This document shows, in pieces, positions 51,899 through 60,286 of a stretch of DNA of 64,000 nucleotides. The position numbers were made by a program, and so were the translations under genes. The notes beneath the pieces were generated by a model. That model was not told where the DNA came from. It did no database searches and saw nothing but the letters and a program-made list of their open reading frames with translations. The stretch is taken from contig NZ_CP045644.1 of assembly GCF_009498455.1 (NCBI RefSeq), positions 1,705,001 to 1,769,000 on the forward strand. The letters run 5' to 3'. The stretch comes from Variovorax paradoxus. Its GTDB lineage: Bacteria; Pseudomonadota; Gammaproteobacteria; Burkholderiales; Burkholderiaceae_C. Numbering within the stretch: the stretch's first letter is position 1; each line of letters begins with the position of its first letter.

Positions 51899-52489
51899 CT
51901 ATATGTTGTGCAGCGTGCGCGCCACGCGCGCGATGAAATGGGTGCGGTCGCGGTCGGTGACGGCGTTCATGTCGTGCAGCTGCAGCCATGTGACCTTGCA
52001 GCGCCACGCGAACAGCGCCCGCAGCGCGCGTGTGAACAGCCGCCGCCCCGGGTCGCCGATGGCCATCACGAACCAGCGCGGCGAGCCGCCCGTGGTCACC
52101 ACCGTCAGCCGGCGGATGTGCCGCATGCCCGACTTCGCGAGTTGTCCCTTGCGCTCCGCGGGCAGGAAGGCCACGCCCGGCAGCCACACGCGCTCGAGCC
52201 AGCCCTTGAGCATGGACGGTGGTCCATGGAACCAGGTGGGATAGACGAACACCAGGTGCTCGGCCCACAGCAGCGCTTCGACGTGGGGTTTCACGCGTTC
52301 GCGGATCAGTTCGGGGTTGTCGAGGTAGGCGATGCGCTCTTCGCGTGTCAGCGTCGGGTCGAAGCCTTCGGCGTACAGGTCGATGGCCCGCACGGGATGG
52401 CGAGGCTGCAGCGCGTCGAGGGCGGTGCGGTAGAGCGCGTGGTTGAAGCTGTCAGGATTCGGATGGCAATGGACGACGAGCGTTTTCAT
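51899..52489 (-). CDS. NAD(P)H-dependent flavodoxin-fold oxidoreductase (KefF/quinone-reductase type)
   Basis: A 196-residue FMN/FAD-dependent NAD(P)H oxidoreductase of the flavodoxin_2 family (MKTLVVHCHPNPDSFNHALY start; VFVYPTWFHGPPSMLKGWLERV, where flavin binds; LTVVTTGGSP). These reduce quinones or related compounds in the cytoplasm. It starts 141 bases after the binding-protein stop and 36 bases before the reductase start, so it may head the NQO-reductase-TetR subset. Confidence 0.88.
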   Translation of the reverse strand: MKTLVVHCHPNPDSFNHALYRTALDALQPRHPVRAIDLYAEGFDPTLTREERIAYLDNPELIRERVKPHVEALLWAEHLVFVYPTWFHGPPSMLKGWLERVWLPGVAFLPAERKGQLAKSGMRHIRRLTVVTTGGSPRWFVMAIGDPGRRLFTRALRALFAWRCKVTWLQLHDMNAVTDRDRTHFIARVARTLHNI

Positions 52490-52520
52490 GGTTCGGGCCG
52501 GTTCGCCTGTTCGGCGAGAC

Positions 52521-52593
52521 GGGGTCAGAGCCCAGGGATAAAAGGCCGCGCGTGCCTTATGGCAAACCCAGGCGCCGGCATCTGACCCCGGCG
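52521..52593. repeat. Paired inverted repeat GGGGTCAGA / TCTGACCCC with nested hairpin
   Basis: Two 9-base arms (52521-52529 and 52580-52588) enclose 50 bases, and a GCGCCGG/CCGGCGC hairpin sits at the right arm. It fills the gap between the binding-protein and NQO genes. REP-like or transcript-end structure; there is no clean T-tract after it, though TTTTTT follows the binding-protein stop before the hairpin. Confidence 0.4.
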
Positions 52594-52630
52594 CAAGCCC
52601 CGCGCGACCCACGGGAAAAAACGAAATGAA

Positions 52631-53659
52631 TTACTTGCCGGCGAGCTTCTTGCGAACGTCGACACCGACGCCCTTGTTGACGAACTGCGTGCTCACGACC
52701 TTCGACAGGTCGATCTCGCCGGGCTTGTAGAGGCCGGCCTTGACCATCTTGTCGTAGAAGTCCTTCACGCGCGCTTCGTCCATGGCGCCGATGCCCTTGG
52801 TGAGCGAGTCGCCGCTGTCCACGATGCCCATCTTCTTGATGAGATCGATGGAGCCCTGCAGCGCGGCCGGCGTGGCGTCGGGGTTGGTCTTGGCCATGAG
52901 CTCGTTGGCGGCCTTGTTGTCGCCGTAGAGGTAGTTGTTCCAGCCGATGATCGAGGCCTCGATGAACTTGCGCACCGTCTCGGGCTTGGTCTTGATGAGA
53001 TCGGCGCGGGTCTCGATGGTGGTGGCGTAGGTCGAGAAACCGTGGTCGGCCAGCAGGTGCACCACGGGGTCGAAGCCGGCCTGCGCCTTGATCGACAGCG
53101 GCTCCGAGATGGCGTAGCCCTGTTGAATGGACTTCTTGTCGGCCAGGAACGGGCCGACGTTGAAGGTGTAGGGCTTGAGCTGCGCATCCTTGAAGCCGTG
53201 CTCCGACTTCATCCACTGCCAGAAGCTGAACTGGCCGTCCTTGCCGATGAAGGCCACGGGCGCCTTGGTCATGTCCTTGAAGCTGTCGTAGCCCTGGCCC
53301 GGGTGCGCGAACATGGCCTGCGGGTCTTTCTGGAAGATGGCCGCGACCACCACGGTGGGCACGCCGTTCTTCACGTTGTCGAACGACTGCAGCAGGTTGC
53401 CGGTCATCAGGAAGTCGACCTTGCCGGCCGGCAGCATGGGCCGGTTGTTGACCATCGGGCCGCCCTGCATGATTTCCACGTCCAGGCCGTACTTCTTGTA
53501 GGTGCCGTCCACCAGCGCCTGGTAGAAGCCGCCGTGGCCGGCCTGCGCCTTCCAGTTGGTGGCGAACACCACTTTTTCCTGGGCATGTGCGGCGAGGGCA
53601 GCACCTGCAAGGGCCAGGCCGAAGGCCAGCGGCCGGAGAGAGAAAGCGGGGATGCGCAT
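52631..53659 (-). CDS. ABC transporter substrate-binding protein, NMT1/THI5-like
   Basis: A 342-residue periplasmic binding protein with a signal peptide (about residues 1-26, ending AAHAQ). Family features are KVVFATNWKAQAGHGGFYQALVDGTYKKYGLDVEI-like opening (here NWKAQAGHGGFYQALVDGTY) and FLMTGNLLQSFDNVKNGVPT. Such proteins deliver hydroxymethylpyrimidine, nitrate/sulfonates or aromatic nitrogen compounds to SsuC/ThiX-type permeases. It belongs to the permease and ATPase encoded upstream, with an oxidase gene between. Confidence 0.9.
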   Translation of the reverse strand: MRIPAFSLRPLAFGLALAGAALAAHAQEKVVFATNWKAQAGHGGFYQALVDGTYKKYGLDVEIMQGGPMVNNRPMLPAGKVDFLMTGNLLQSFDNVKNGVPTVVVAAIFQKDPQAMFAHPGQGYDSFKDMTKAPVAFIGKDGQFSFWQWMKSEHGFKDAQLKPYTFNVGPFLADKKSIQQGYAISEPLSIKAQAGFDPVVHLLADHGFSTYATTIETRADLIKTKPETVRKFIEASIIGWNNYLYGDNKAANELMAKTNPDATPAALQGSIDLIKKMGIVDSGDSLTKGIGAMDEARVKDFYDKMVKAGLYKPGEIDLSKVVSTQFVNKGVGVDVRKKLAGK

Positions 53660-53718
53660 GGGGACGGACTCCTGTGGAGGTTGGGGTGGGGACGGGATGC
53701 GAAGACTAAATGTTTTTC

Positions 53719-55116
53719 TCAACGCTCGACGGCCATGTCGGGCGTCCAGCCGCGCGTTTTTCCGGGGTTCATCAAACCCATCGGATCGCTGCGCTTCTTG
53801 AACTCGATCTGCTGCGTGTCGATGGTCTTCATGCCGCCGTCCTCGATGGTGAAGACGTGCGGGTTGAAGATCTGCGCGCCGCCCTGCGACTCGATCTCGC
53901 GCATCACCTCGTACTGGTGGGCCTCGCCCTTCCAGCGCACGAGCAGGATGCCGAAGGTGCCGCATTCGCCGTTGGCGCGTGCGAAGTCCTGGTGCTGCAG
54001 CACGTCGTCACCGAAGATCTGCAGATGGCGCTCGACCACGGCCGGATCGAAGGGCTGGGCGTAGGCCACCTGCAGGTAGGTCCAGCTGCGGTCGGCCTTC
54101 AGCGCCTGCAGCGTCGTGTGGTTGAAGGCGCACTCGTAGGCCGGCGGCAGGCCGGCGGCCAGCAGCTCGTCTTCGGTGCCAGCCACCGAGATGGTGCCGC
54201 CGTGCGCCGCGGCCAGCGCGCGAAAGCCCGCCAGCGTGTCGGGCGACACCATGGTGAACACGGCATGCCGGTCGGGCGGAAAGTGCTCGCCCATGGCCGT
54301 GTAGTAGGGCGAGAAGCGCGCCTCCACGGTCGAGAGCAGAAACAAATCGAACTCGGGCGCCTGTGCGGCAATGCCGAAGTCGAGCGCACCGCGGTACGTT
54401 TCGAACAGCACCGTGCAGTGCACCCAGTCGACCGCCGGGCTCAGCGCCACTTCGACGTCGAGGATCACGCCGTTGGTGCCGTAGGCGTGGTGCACCTGCT
54501 GGATCTCGTCGCCCACCAGCTCGATGACGCGCGGCTCGCGCTCCACCGTCATCACGCGCGCGCGCAGCAGGTTGCCGGGGTCGCGCAGGATGCCGTGGCG
54601 GAACGAGCCGATGCCGCCGAAGCCGCCCGCAATGAAGCCGCCGATGCTGGCCACGTGCCAGGTCGAGGGCCACATGCGCAGGGCCTGACCCGTCTCGCGC
54701 GCGGCCAGGTCGATGTCGTGCATGCGCGCGCCGGCCTCGACGCGGATGCGGCCGTCGGCCAGGTCGAGCACGCGGCACATCTGCGTCACGTCGAGCACGA
54801 GGCCGCCTTCGAGCGGCACGCACTGGCCGTAGTTGCCGGTGCCGCCCGCGCGCACGGTGAGCGGCAGCTTCCACTTGGCGGCCACGGCCGCGGCTTGGCG
54901 CACGTCGTCCTCGGTGCTGACCTTGACCACGAGGTCGGCCACGCAGCCCGCGAGCTGCGCCGTGAGGATCGGGCTGTACCAGTAGAAGTCTTTGGACAGC
55001 TGCTTGCGCTGGCTGGGCGTGGCGATCACGTTCAGGCCGCGCAGGTCCTCGCGCACGGCATCCCAGTCGACCGCGGACAGCGGGGTTCTAGCGTTCACGG
55101 CGCATTTCGCTTTCAT
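53719..55116 (-). CDS. FAD-binding oxidoreductase (GlcD/VAO type) inside the ABC operon
   Basis: A 465-residue flavoprotein with a PP-type FAD site (LTVRAGGTGNYGQCVPLEGG, about residues 85-105), GGFIAGGFGGIGSFRHG, and a GlcD-like C-terminal segment ending MGLMNPGKTRGW. Family members oxidise 2-hydroxyacids, alcohols or amino compounds. The gene lies between the permease (29-base overlap) and the binding protein, so its substrate is likely the imported molecule. A GTG six codons downstream (55098) would shorten the overlap. Confidence 0.88.
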   Translation of the reverse strand: MKAKCAVNARTPLSAVDWDAVREDLRGLNVIATPSQRKQLSKDFYWYSPILTAQLAGCVADLVVKVSTEDDVRQAAAVAAKWKLPLTVRAGGTGNYGQCVPLEGGLVLDVTQMCRVLDLADGRIRVEAGARMHDIDLAARETGQALRMWPSTWHVASIGGFIAGGFGGIGSFRHGILRDPGNLLRARVMTVEREPRVIELVGDEIQQVHHAYGTNGVILDVEVALSPAVDWVHCTVLFETYRGALDFGIAAQAPEFDLFLLSTVEARFSPYYTAMGEHFPPDRHAVFTMVSPDTLAGFRALAAAHGGTISVAGTEDELLAAGLPPAYECAFNHTTLQALKADRSWTYLQVAYAQPFDPAVVERHLQIFGDDVLQHQDFARANGECGTFGILLVRWKGEAHQYEVMREIESQGGAQIFNPHVFTIEDGGMKTIDTQQIEFKKRSDPMGLMNPGKTRGWTPDMAVER

Positions 55117-55981
55117 GCCAGTGGCCGAGCACCAGCCGCGACAGGGCGGCGAACACGATGAAGATCACGATGCCCAGCAGAGACACCAGCAGCAGCGCCG
55201 CGAACATCATCGGGATCTCGGTGCGGAAGCTCGACTCGAGGATGCGCGAGGCCAGCCCCGTCTCCTTGCCCGCCGTGCCGGCCGTGAACTCGGCCACCAC
55301 CGCGCCGATCAGGCTCAGGCCGCCGGCGATCTTCAGGCCCGCCATGAAGTACGGCAGCGCGCTGGGCGCGAGCAGGTAGCGGAAGGTCTGCCAGGGCGAG
55401 GCCTTGTACAGCTGGAACAAATCGCGCAGGTTGCTGTCGGCGCTCTTCAGGCCGATGACGGTGTTCGACAGGATTGGGAAGAAGGCCACGATCCACGCGC
55501 ACAGCAAGAGCGCCGCGGTGGTGCTCGACACGTAGATCAGGATGAGCGGCGCGATCGCGATGATCGGCGTCACCTGCAGGATCACGGCGATCGGGAACAG
55601 GCCGATCTCCACCCACTTGAACAGCGCGAACGCAATCGCCAGCAGCACGCCGCCGACGATGGCGGCGCCCAGCGCGAGCAGCGTGAGCTTCACCGTGAAC
55701 CACAGCGCGCCCGAGAGCGAACCCCAGTTGTCGAACAGCGTGCGCAGGATGAGCGAGGGCGCCGGCAGGATGTAGTGCGGGATGTCGTTGGCGCGCACCA
55801 TCCACTCCCACACCAGCAGCAGCGCGGCGACGATGACGACCGGCACGACGACGCGCAGCGTCGACTCGCGCCGGCGCAGCTTGTCTTCGTGCGCGCGCAG
55901 CGTCTCGGCGGACGGCGTGGCTTCGTGGGCGGTGGTGGTGTCGAGGGGCATCACGGTTTCAATGGTCGATGTCGAGGCCAT
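55088..55981 (-). CDS. ABC transporter permease, SsuC/ThiX-type
   Basis: A 297-residue inner-membrane permease with six helices after a charged 40-residue N-terminal extension. The ABC-contacting EAA-type loop reads ADSNLRDLFQLYKASPWQTFRYLLAPSALPYFMAGLKIAGG. The subgroup matches nitrate/taurine/hydroxymethylpyrimidine importers. It overlaps the ATPase gene by 23 bases and the oxidase gene by 29. Confidence 0.92.
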   Translation of the reverse strand: MASTSTIETVMPLDTTTAHEATPSAETLRAHEDKLRRRESTLRVVVPVVIVAALLLVWEWMVRANDIPHYILPAPSLILRTLFDNWGSLSGALWFTVKLTLLALGAAIVGGVLLAIAFALFKWVEIGLFPIAVILQVTPIIAIAPLILIYVSSTTAALLLCAWIVAFFPILSNTVIGLKSADSNLRDLFQLYKASPWQTFRYLLAPSALPYFMAGLKIAGGLSLIGAVVAEFTAGTAGKETGLASRILESSFRTEIPMMFAALLLVSLLGIVIFIVFAALSRLVLGHWHESEMRRER

Positions 55982-56768
55982 GGAGCGCTCCGTGCAGAGA
56001 GTGTGAAACGGCGGTGCAGTGCGCGTTGTAGCGGCTGGAGGTGCGGAAGGCTTCGCCGCGCGGGTAGGGCTCGTCGATGGCGATCTCGTCGATCACGCGG
56101 CCCGGGCGCGCCGCCATCACGACGATGCGGTTCGACAGATACACCGACTCGTACACGCTGTGCGTGACGAACACGATCGAGAAGCGGTGCTCGCGCCAGA
56201 TGGCCAGCAGGTCGTTGTTGAGCTTGATGCGCGTCATTTCGTCGAGCGCGGCAAAGGGCTCGTCCATGAGCAGCAGGCGCGGGTGCGTGACCAGCGCGCG
56301 CGCAATCGACACGCGCATCTTCATGCCGCCCGAGAGCTCGCGCGGGTACACATCGGCAAAGCGCGACAGGCCCACCAGCTCCAGCACCTGCTGCACCACC
56401 GGCGCGGCTTCGTCGCGGCCCATGCCCGCCAGCTTGAGCGGCAGCCAGACGTTGTCGAACACCTTGGTCCAGGGCATGAGCGTGGGCTCCTGGAACACGA
56501 AGCCCAGGTCGCGGTCGCTCTTGCTGTCCTTCGCGGTGCCGGTGTTGGCGCCTGACCATTGCATGTCGCCCGAGCTGATGCGGGTGAGCCCGGCGATCAG
56601 CCGCAGCGCGGTGCTCTTTCCGCAGCCCGAGGGGCCGAGGAAGCTGACGAAGTCGTGCTCGCCGATGTCGAGCGTCATGCCCTGCAGGGCGAGCGTGCCG
56701 TTGGCGAATCGCTTGCCGACGTTGCGAAGGCGGACCAGCGGCGGCGTGGATGGCGTGGTGCTTTCCAT
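55959..56768 (-). CDS. ABC transporter ATP-binding protein, SsuB/TauB-type
   Basis: A 269-residue ATPase. Walker A is LGPSGCGKST, the Q-loop is VFQEPTLMPW, the signature is ELSGGMKMRVSIARAL, Walker B is LLLMDEPFAALDE and the H-loop is VFVTHSVYE. It powers the permease and binding protein of this operon. It starts 23 bases after the creatininase-family gene. Confidence 0.94.
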   Translation of the reverse strand: MESTTPSTPPLVRLRNVGKRFANGTLALQGMTLDIGEHDFVSFLGPSGCGKSTALRLIAGLTRISSGDMQWSGANTGTAKDSKSDRDLGFVFQEPTLMPWTKVFDNVWLPLKLAGMGRDEAAPVVQQVLELVGLSRFADVYPRELSGGMKMRVSIARALVTHPRLLLMDEPFAALDEMTRIKLNNDLLAIWREHRFSIVFVTHSVYESVYLSNRIVVMAARPGRVIDEIAIDEPYPRGEAFRTSSRYNAHCTAVSHSLHGALHGLDIDH

Positions 56769-56791
56769 GGGACTCCTTGTGCAGCCGGGGC

Positions 56792-57613
56792 TCAGCGCCA
56801 GGCGGGAACGTTGGCCAGCCGCTCCATCGGGAAGCGGTCGATCTCGTGCAGCAGTTCGACGAAGCGTTGGCCCACGTGGTCGAGCACCGCGGCGCCTTTT
56901 TCGGCCGTGGCGCGCGTGGCATCGCCGGCGGCGCCGGCCGGGTTGATGTCGTGCATCTGCCAGCCGAGTTTGCCGCTGGGCGTGATCGACAGGAACTTGT
57001 TTTCGGCGGCCATCTGCTCGGTCAGGGAGCTGAAGTTCTGGAACTGGTCGCGGCGCACGTAGTCGGGCGTGAGGTGCAGCATCACCGAGCTTTCGAGGTC
57101 GCCCGCGTGGATGCCGTGCTTGCCTTCATGCGCGGTGAACAGGCCTTCGGGCAGGCCCAGCGTGTACCAGTTGGCGGCCACGACCATCATGTCGTGTTCT
57201 TCGCGCAGGTCGCGCGCCACGATGTCCATGACGCTCATCTGGCCGCCGTGGCTGTTGTAGAGCACCAGCTTGCGCACGCCGGCCTTGGCGACGCAGGCGC
57301 CGACGTCCTTCCACAGCGAGATCAGCGTGTTCGCCGACACCGTGAGCGTGCCCGGGTAGCGCGAGTGCTCGTTGCTCTTGCCGTAGGGCACGGTGGGCAG
57401 GAACAGCACCGGCAGGTCGTCGGGCAGGTAGGGCAGGCTGGCCTGCACCATGCCGTCGATGGTGGCGGTGTCGGTCGACATCGGCAGGTGGGGGCCGTGC
57501 TGTTCGGTCGCCCCCACCGGCAGCACGGCGATGAGCCGTTCGCGGTCGAGGCGGGAGAACTCTTCACTGGTCAGGTCGGACCAGAAGCGGCTGCGCAACG
57601 GGGGCGGATTCAT
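56792..57613 (-). CDS. Creatininase family amidohydrolase
   Basis: A 273-residue enzyme of the creatininase/FAPy deformylase family. Metal-site motifs are VLPVGATEQHGPHLPMSTD, LVLYNSHGGQ and HGIHAGDLESSVML. The family opens cyclic amides (creatinine) or removes formyl groups in riboflavin and purine-like compounds. It is the first gene of the operon feeding the ABC importer and is preceded by RutR-box-like DNA, so it probably acts on a nitrogen heterocycle. The start is MNPPPLRSRF. Confidence 0.9.
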   Translation of the reverse strand: MNPPPLRSRFWSDLTSEEFSRLDRERLIAVLPVGATEQHGPHLPMSTDTATIDGMVQASLPYLPDDLPVLFLPTVPYGKSNEHSRYPGTLTVSANTLISLWKDVGACVAKAGVRKLVLYNSHGGQMSVMDIVARDLREEHDMMVVAANWYTLGLPEGLFTAHEGKHGIHAGDLESSVMLHLTPDYVRRDQFQNFSSLTEQMAAENKFLSITPSGKLGWQMHDINPAGAAGDATRATAEKGAAVLDHVGQRFVELLHEIDRFPMERLANVPAWR

Positions 57614-57650
57614 CGTGGCAAACCTCGTGACAACGGTGGGAGGGTCTAAA

Positions 57651-57679
57651 TTATCCGTCTGGTCAAAAAAAGTAGACCA
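57651..57679 (-). promoter_or_regulatory. RutR-box-like operator before the creatininase operon
   Basis: On the minus strand TTGACCAGACGGATAA matches the E. coli RutR box TTGACCA-N2-TGGTCAA at 11 of 14 fixed positions. It overlaps TGGTC-N10-GACCA symmetry (57660-57679). It is 38 bases before the start codon, where a TetR repressor would block transcription. Confidence 0.45.
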
Positions 57680-57732
57680 TGCGTGGATACCCTTGCCCAG
57701 CCGCTTGCAAGCGGCATGCCAGCAAAACAATG

Positions 57733-57751
57733 CAGGTGGTCAAAACACCTG
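57733..57751 (-). promoter_or_regulatory. Second operator-like palindrome CAGGTG-N7-CACCTG
   Basis: This 6-base inverted repeat contains TTTTGACCA on the minus strand, the same 9 bases as in the RutR-box-like site 77 bases away. It may be a second binding site, or part of the end of the MFS transcript; a GGGCC/GGCCC hairpin without T-tract lies just beyond. Confidence 0.35.
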
Positions 57752-57776
57752 AGTAGGGCCCGCCCGGCCCGTGGTG

Positions 57777-59402
57777 TCAGCGGCGCACCACGAAGCGCGT
57801 GATCACCGGCGCCGTTTCGCCGAGGTGGAACGCCAGCCGGCGTTCGCGCAGCGCCATGTCGGCGGCGGTGGCGCGGTTGAAGCGGCGCAGGTGGTCGGTC
57901 CACGACTCGTCGACGATCTGCTCCACGTAGCGCTCGGGCTGCGCGATGTCGTGCAGCAGTTCCCAGCCGATGGCGCCCTGGCCCAGGCGCGCGCGCCGGG
58001 TCTGCTGCATCACGAGGTGGAAGGCGGCGGCGCGCGACGGGTCGATGAGGTACTCGACCGTGATCACCACGCGGCCGTCTTCCTGCGGCGCCTCGGCCGG
58101 CGGGCCGGTGGCCCAGCCGGCCTGGGCGGGACGCACGTCGTCCTCGCCGCTCACGTCGGTCACCCAGCGGATGGCCGCCAGCATCAGCAGCGTGCCGCTC
58201 ACGGCGGCGATGGCCAGGCTCAGCGTCAGCGACGTGACGGTGGCCACCTGGCCCCACAGCGCCGCGCCGATCGCGCTCGCACCCATGATCGCCATCTGGT
58301 AGGTCGACATGCCGCGCGCGCGCACCCAGTCGGGCAGCGCGAGCTGGGCCGACACCGACAGCGAGTTGGCCACCGTGATCCACGCCATGCCGCCGAAGAA
58401 CATCGCCGGCACCGCGACCCAGGCGTTGGGCGCCACGGCCATCACGGCGGTGGCGGCCGACTGCAGCATGGCGCCGCGCAGCACCAGCTGGTCGCGCCCG
58501 AGCGCCTGGCGCAGGCGCGGCAGAAAGAGCACCGCGATGATCGCGCCCGTGCCCATGGCGGCCAGCAGCAGCGTGAAGGTGCCAGCACCGCCGCCCTCGA
58601 GGTTGCGCGCCAGCAGCGGCAGCAGCGCCAGCAGCGCGGTCGAGTGGAAGAAGAAGAGCGACACGCGCGTGAGCACCGCCCGCATGCGCTGCGACTGGCG
58701 CACGAACTGCACGCCCACGCGCATCGCGCTGATGAGCTTCTCGCGGCCCAGCGGGTTGGGCGTGTGCTCGCGGCGCCAGCGCAGCACCACGAAGCCCGAG
58801 GCCACCGACAGCACCGCGTTGAGCGCGAACACCCACACGCTGCCCGCGCTCGCGATCAGCATGCCGGCCGTGAGCGGGCCGACGATGCGCGAGGCGTTCA
58901 TGGCGATGCCGTTCAGGCCCAGCGCCGCCGGCAGTTGCTGGCGCGGCACCAGCTCGGGCACGATGGCCGAGAACACCGGCCAGCGCAGCGCCAGCCCGAT
59001 GCCGTTGGCGAAGGTGAGCGCCAGCAAAAGCGGCGCGGTCATCACGTCGAGTGCGATGGCGGCGCACAGCACGACGGCGGTGCCGGCCAGCCAGAACTGC
59101 GTGGCCACCAGCCAGCGCCGGCGGTCGAGGATGTCGGCCAGCGCGCCGCTCGGAAGGCCGAGCAGGAACACCGGCAAGGTGGAGGCCGACTGCACCAGCG
59201 CCACCCAGATCGGCGAGGAGGTGAGCGAGGTCATCATCCACGCCGCCGCCACATCGTTCATCCACATGCAGATGTTGGCGATGAGCCAGGTGCTCCACAG
59301 CATGCGGAACACGGGGAGCTTCAGGGGCTCGAGCGCCGCGAGGTTCGAGGGCTGCGGCTTGGCCGGCGGGAGGGGTGTCTCTTCGGGGGATATGGGCGGC
59401 AT
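57777..59402 (-). CDS. MFS_3 (EntS-like) exporter with C-terminal soluble domain
   Basis: A 541-residue transporter: 12 helices over about residues 30-420, with the DHA3/MFS_3 motif GLPSGALADILDRRRWL, then a 110-residue cytosolic domain (VVITVEYLIDPSRAAAFHLVMQQ, then GWELLHDIAQPERYVEQIV) that resembles a dimeric alpha-beta monooxygenase-like fold. MFS_3 proteins export siderophores or drugs; this one's cargo is unknown. It follows the amino acid permease gene by 21 bases. Confidence 0.87.
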   Translation of the reverse strand: MPPISPEETPLPPAKPQPSNLAALEPLKLPVFRMLWSTWLIANICMWMNDVAAAWMMTSLTSSPIWVALVQSASTLPVFLLGLPSGALADILDRRRWLVATQFWLAGTAVVLCAAIALDVMTAPLLLALTFANGIGLALRWPVFSAIVPELVPRQQLPAALGLNGIAMNASRIVGPLTAGMLIASAGSVWVFALNAVLSVASGFVVLRWRREHTPNPLGREKLISAMRVGVQFVRQSQRMRAVLTRVSLFFFHSTALLALLPLLARNLEGGGAGTFTLLLAAMGTGAIIAVLFLPRLRQALGRDQLVLRGAMLQSAATAVMAVAPNAWVAVPAMFFGGMAWITVANSLSVSAQLALPDWVRARGMSTYQMAIMGASAIGAALWGQVATVTSLTLSLAIAAVSGTLLMLAAIRWVTDVSGEDDVRPAQAGWATGPPAEAPQEDGRVVITVEYLIDPSRAAAFHLVMQQTRRARLGQGAIGWELLHDIAQPERYVEQIVDESWTDHLRRFNRATAADMALRERRLAFHLGETAPVITRFVVRR

Positions 59403-59423
59403 GTCGCGCTATTGTGGCGCGGC

Positions 59424-60194
59424 TCAGCCTCTGTCGCTGCGGGCGAGGCGATGCTCGAGGCGGCGCAGCAGCGTCGTCAGCACCAGCGTCATCACCCAGT
59501 ACACGACCGAGATCGCGAGGTACGGTTCCCAGTAGCGCGCATACGCGCCGGCCACGGTGCGCGCGGCATAGGCCAGTTCGGCCAGGCCGATGGCCGACAC
59601 GAGCGAGGTGTCCTTGAGCAGTGCGATCGCGTTGTTGCCCAGCGGCGGCAGCATGCGGCGAAACGCCTGCGGCAGCACCACGTAGCGCATCACCTGCGCA
59701 GGGCTGAAGCCCAGCGAGCGGCCGGCGTCGAACTGCCCGCGCGAGATCGACTGGATGCCGGCCCGGAACACTTCGGAGATGTAGGCCGCCGAATTCAGCG
59801 TGAGCGCGACCACGCCCGAGATGAGCGCGCCGTGCTCCTGCTTGAGCGTGCGCGCCAGGTCGCCGTCGATGAGCAGGCCCGTGCTCGGATGGATGAACAC
59901 CGGCATCACCGCGAAGTGGATCAGCAGGATCTGCACGAACAGCGGCGTGCCCCGGAAGAAGCTCACGTACACCGTGGCGGGCCAGCGCAGGAACACGCGC
60001 GTGAGCCAGGTCCACGGCGCATGGCGCGCCTGCGCCAGCCGCGCGAGCGCCAGGCACAGGCCCCAGCTCGCGCCCAGCAGCACGCAGACCACGGTCATGC
60101 GCAGCGTCATCCAGGCGCCCTGCCAGAACAGGTCCTTGTATTCCACGAGGATGTCCCAGCGGAACCATCCGAAAAGCAGCACTGGTTGTTCCAT
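59424..60194 (-). CDS. Polar amino acid ABC transporter permease
   Basis: A 256-residue permease of the HisM/GlnP family. TMs flank the typical segments FFRGTPLFVQILLIHF and GQFDAGRSLGFSPAQVMRYVVLPQAFRRMLPPLGN (EAA loop). GGAGG precedes the ATG. The binding-protein gene lies upstream beyond a terminator; no second permease or ATPase gene is nearby, so the ATPase must be encoded elsewhere. Confidence 0.92.
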   Translation of the reverse strand: MEQPVLLFGWFRWDILVEYKDLFWQGAWMTLRMTVVCVLLGASWGLCLALARLAQARHAPWTWLTRVFLRWPATVYVSFFRGTPLFVQILLIHFAVMPVFIHPSTGLLIDGDLARTLKQEHGALISGVVALTLNSAAYISEVFRAGIQSISRGQFDAGRSLGFSPAQVMRYVVLPQAFRRMLPPLGNNAIALLKDTSLVSAIGLAELAYAARTVAGAYARYWEPYLAISVVYWVMTLVLTTLLRRLEHRLARSDRG

Positions 60195-60230
60195 GCTTGC
60201 GTCCTCCACTCTGTCTATCTGTCTGTCTTC

Positions 60231-60264
60231 GAAAAAAACGAAACGGCCGCGTGAGGGCGGCCGT
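60231..60264 (-). terminator. Terminator between the amino acid binding protein and permease genes
   Basis: On the minus strand ACGGCCGC, a 6-base loop and GCGGCCGT are followed by TTCG and seven T residues. It likely lets the binding protein be made in excess over the permease. Confidence 0.8.
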
Positions 60265-60286
60265 GTTCAGGAAAATGCCGTGCGGC

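Noticed and set aside
57771..60254. An 827-codon plus-strand frame opposite the MFS_3 and permease genes
   Set aside because: His/Arg/Gln-rich with no recognisable motif; the minus-strand genes have helices, motifs and ribosome sites.
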